From the NCBI GenBank assembly GCA_035542155.1, contig DATKLX010000128.1, forward strand, positions 1 to 18,300: a DNA stretch of 18,300 nt. The letters are read 5' to 3'. Below the pieces are notes generated by a model. The model was given only the letters and a program-made list of their open reading frames with translations, did not search any database and had not been told where the DNA came from. Each line of letters starts with the position of its first letter. The stretch's first letter is position 1. Position numbers and translations under genes: made by a program. Shown here in pieces: positions 16,366-18,300 of the stretch. Origin of the DNA: DATKLX01 sp035542155. GTDB taxonomy: Bacteria > Chloroflexota > Anaerolineae > Anaerolineales > Anaerolineaceae.

Positions 16366-18162
16366 ATGGCTCAACAAACCAAAGAACGTTATGAGGATTC
16401 GAAGCTGTACCGGATCCGCCACTCCTCAGCGCACATCATGGCCGAGGCGGTGCTGGAGCAGTTCCCGGGAGCGAAAATCGCGATCGGCCCGGCCATCGAA
16501 GACGGTTTTTATTACGATTTCGACCTCCCTCGCCCCCTCACCCCCGAGGATCTGGCTGTGATTGAAAAACGGATGCGCCAGATCATCGCCGGCAAGCACC
16601 CCTTTATCCGCCAAACCCTTTCGGCGGATGAGGCCCGCCAGATCTTTCAAGACCAGCCCTACAAGCTTGAGCTGATCGATGGGCTAGAATCGGGCGGGCT
16701 GGACGAGGACGGCAACCCGCTCACGGAAAAGCCGGAGATATCGACCTATACCTCAGATACCTTCGTCGACCTGTGCCGCGGGCCGCACGTCAAAGACACA
16801 GGTGAAATCAACCCGGCTGCGGTAAAGCTGATGAACATCGCCGGGGCGTACTGGCGTGGGGATGAAAAACGCCCTATGCTCCAGCGCATCTACGGCACAG
16901 CCTGGGAGACGCCGCAGCAGCTCGAGGAGTACCTCGAACAGCTCGAGGAAGCCAAAAGACGCGATCACCGCAAGCTGGGCAAAGAGCTGGGCCTGTTCTA
17001 CTTCTCAGAGGACGTTGGCCCCGGGCTGCCGCTCTTCACACCCAAAGGTGAAATGTTGCGCCATATAATGGAATCCTACGTCCGCGACGTGCAGACCCGC
17101 TACGGGTTCCAGCACGTCTGGACGGGCCATCTGGTCAAAGAGGACCTGTATAAGCGGTCGGGGCACTACGACAATTATAAAGATGTCATGTTCCCGCCGA
17201 TGGTGGACGAGAACATCACCTTCCGGCTCAAGCCGATGAACTGCCCCAGCCACATGACCCTGTATAAAGAGATGGGGCTGCACTCGTACCGGGAGCTGCC
17301 GCTGCGCTTCGCGGAATTCGCCACGCTCTACCGCTACGAGAAGACCGGCGAGCTCAACGGCCTGGTCCGCGTGCGCTCGCTCACCCAGGACGACTGCCAC
17401 ACGTTCTGCACGTCCGAACAGATCGAGCAGGAGTTTTCGCTGGACCTGCAAGTAATCCGCGAGGTGCTCAACCGTTACAAATTTAGCGATTACCAGGTGC
17501 GTCTCTCGCTGCGCGGGACGACGGGCAAGTACGTCCAGGACGATGAAAAATGGATGAAAGCCGAGGCTGCGCTGAGATCAGCCATGGACGCCACCGAGGT
17601 CGATTATTTCGAGGCCGTGGGCGAGGCGGCATTCTACGGTCCCAAGGCCGATTTCATGGCCCGCGACGTGCTCGGCCGCCAGTGGCAGCTCTCCACGATC
17701 CAGGTGGATTTCATCCAGCCCTCGCGGTTAGGTCTCACCTACATTGGCGAGGATGGGCAAGAGCATACCCCGGTGGTGCTCCACCGCGCGGTGACCGGGA
17801 CGACCGAGCGCTTCCTGGCGGTGCTGATCGAGCACTATGCCGGGGCTTTCCCGGCCTGGCTGGCCCCGGTGCAGGCGGTGCTAATCCCCATCGCCGATCG
17901 GCATATGGAGTACGCCCGCCTGGTCGCGGCGCAGCTCAAGGCCGAGGGCTTGCGGGTCGAAGTGGACGAGCGCAGTGAGCGGATGAACGCCAAGATCCGC
18001 GACGCGCAGAAGCAGAAGGTGCCTTACATGCTGGTGGTAGGCGATAAGGAGATGGAAGAGAAACAGGTCGCACTGCGCCTGCGCTCGGGTGAGAACCCGG
18101 GACCGATGGCGATCGACCAGTTCCTGGCAAGAGCACGCCAGGATATCGCCGAGGGAAAATAA
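16366..18162 (+). CDS. thrS: Threonyl-tRNA synthetase lacking the N-terminal TGS domain
   Basis: A 598-residue class II synthetase that charges tRNA-Thr. The editing domain that removes mis-attached Ser is present: HSSAH (H19, H23) and CRGPH (C137, H141). The catalytic core has the three zinc ligands C293 (MNCPSH), H345 (DDCHTFC) and H473 (VVLHRAV), motif 2 around RYEKTGELNGLVRVR (323-337), and motif 3 GTTERF. The anticodon-binding domain occupies about the last 100 residues. E. coli ThrRS is 642 residues; the ~54 missing here are the N-terminal TGS domain. The start is firm (GGAGG five bases before the ATG, just after the T-box terminator), so this is not a truncation artefact. Expression is under T-box control. 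Confidence 0.97.
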   Translation: MAQQTKERYEDSKLYRIRHSSAHIMAEAVLEQFPGAKIAIGPAIEDGFYYDFDLPRPLTPEDLAVIEKRMRQIIAGKHPFIRQTLSADEARQIFQDQPYKLELIDGLESGGLDEDGNPLTEKPEISTYTSDTFVDLCRGPHVKDTGEINPAAVKLMNIAGAYWRGDEKRPMLQRIYGTAWETPQQLEEYLEQLEEAKRRDHRKLGKELGLFYFSEDVGPGLPLFTPKGEMLRHIMESYVRDVQTRYGFQHVWTGHLVKEDLYKRSGHYDNYKDVMFPPMVDENITFRLKPMNCPSHMTLYKEMGLHSYRELPLRFAEFATLYRYEKTGELNGLVRVRSLTQDDCHTFCTSEQIEQEFSLDLQVIREVLNRYKFSDYQVRLSLRGTTGKYVQDDEKWMKAEAALRSAMDATEVDYFEAVGEAAFYGPKADFMARDVLGRQWQLSTIQVDFIQPSRLGLTYIGEDGQEHTPVVLHRAVTGTTERFLAVLIEHYAGAFPAWLAPVQAVLIPIADRHMEYARLVAAQLKAEGLRVEVDERSERMNAKIRDAQKQKVPYMLVVGDKEMEEKQVALRLRSGENPGPMAIDQFLARARQDIAEGK

Positions 18163-18300
18163 ATCGAGTAGGGGGCGGCGGCTAGCCGCCTCCTCTCACA
18201 CCACCGGACATGCGGGTCCGCATCCGGCGGTTCATCCAGAAATACGCAGTTCTTGATACCGAGTTTTGATACTCACCAGTCCTAAGCTCCGAAAGTATCC
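18163..18300 (-). mobile_element. 3' end of a group II intron (class C-like), body beyond the window
   Basis: Read on the minus strand, this holds a domain V-like hairpin (18200-18231) followed by a GC-rich domain VI-like hairpin (palindrome at 18177-18190). The end then reads CCTACTCGAT, where the A at 18169 is placed seventh from a 3' terminus at 18163, like a branch-point A. The intron would end exactly at the thrS stop codon, antisense to thrS. The minus-strand frame ending in TGA at 18232-18234 is open to the window edge but too short to identify as a maturase. The rest of the intron should lie to the right. Confidence 0.6.
18200..18231 (-). ncRNA. Group II intron domain V-like hairpin
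   Basis: A 32-nt hairpin on the minus strand: a nine-pair lower helix (ACCGCCGGA with UCCGGUGGU, including a G-U wobble), a two-base UG bulge on the 3' side, a four-pair upper helix and a four-base loop. The lower helix carries a CGC triad opposite GUG. A 32-nt domain V with a CGC triad is, to my knowledge, the class C form; other classes usually have 34 nt and AGC. Confidence 0.6.

Noticed and set aside
18171..18190. GC hairpin after thrS read as its intrinsic terminator
   Set aside because: No T-run follows on the plus strand, and the hairpin fits better as domain VI of the minus-strand group II intron end.

Overview
The window reads as chromosomal DNA of a GC-rich, probably Chloroflexota (Anaerolineae-like) bacterium. 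This rests on the gene mix: a T-box leader on thrS (common in Firmicutes, Actinobacteria and Chloroflexota), MacA/MacB-type exporters with no outer-membrane factor gene in view, BNR-propeller proteins, and GAGAACGGAGAACAG-type dispersed purine repeats. It is an inference; no 16S or other phylogenetic marker was available to test it.

Layout, left to right. A 5'-truncated class III nucleotide cyclase (+) converges through a perfect 13-bp hairpin on a large secreted alkaline-phosphatase-superfamily protein (-). Then come a seven-Asp-box beta-propeller protein (-) and a minus-strand block at 4.5-11.75 kb. That block, in transcription order, is an OmpR-type response regulator, a HAMP histidine kinase, adaptor 2, an MacB-type ATPase, an FtsX/MacB-type permease and adaptor 1. 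It is a complete regulated export module in which two paralogous membrane-fusion adaptors flank one split MacB. The same 26-bp element (22/26 identical, half-sites 11 bp apart) lies upstream of both the regulator gene and the first transporter gene. This is the layout expected if the response regulator controls itself and the exporter.

The next part holds an internally duplicated NIPSNAP-like protein (-), divergent from a full-length L-arabinose isomerase gene (araA, +) with a strong terminator. After it is a stand-alone receiver-domain protein (-) that has lost its phosphoacceptor Asp, and a Tat-type L,D-transpeptidase (+).

The right end is thrS (+), with a near-consensus promoter, a full T-box riboswitch leader (ACC specifier candidates, T-box sequence, terminator) and an enzyme lacking the N-terminal TGS domain. 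Directly after the thrS stop codon, on the opposite strand, lies what looks like the 3' end (domains V and VI) of a group II intron resembling class C, whose body continues beyond the window.

No tRNA, rRNA or CRISPR array was seen. The most notable signals are the shared regulatory element of the two-component system and exporter, the two-adaptor design, the degenerate receiver, and the group II intron abutting thrS.
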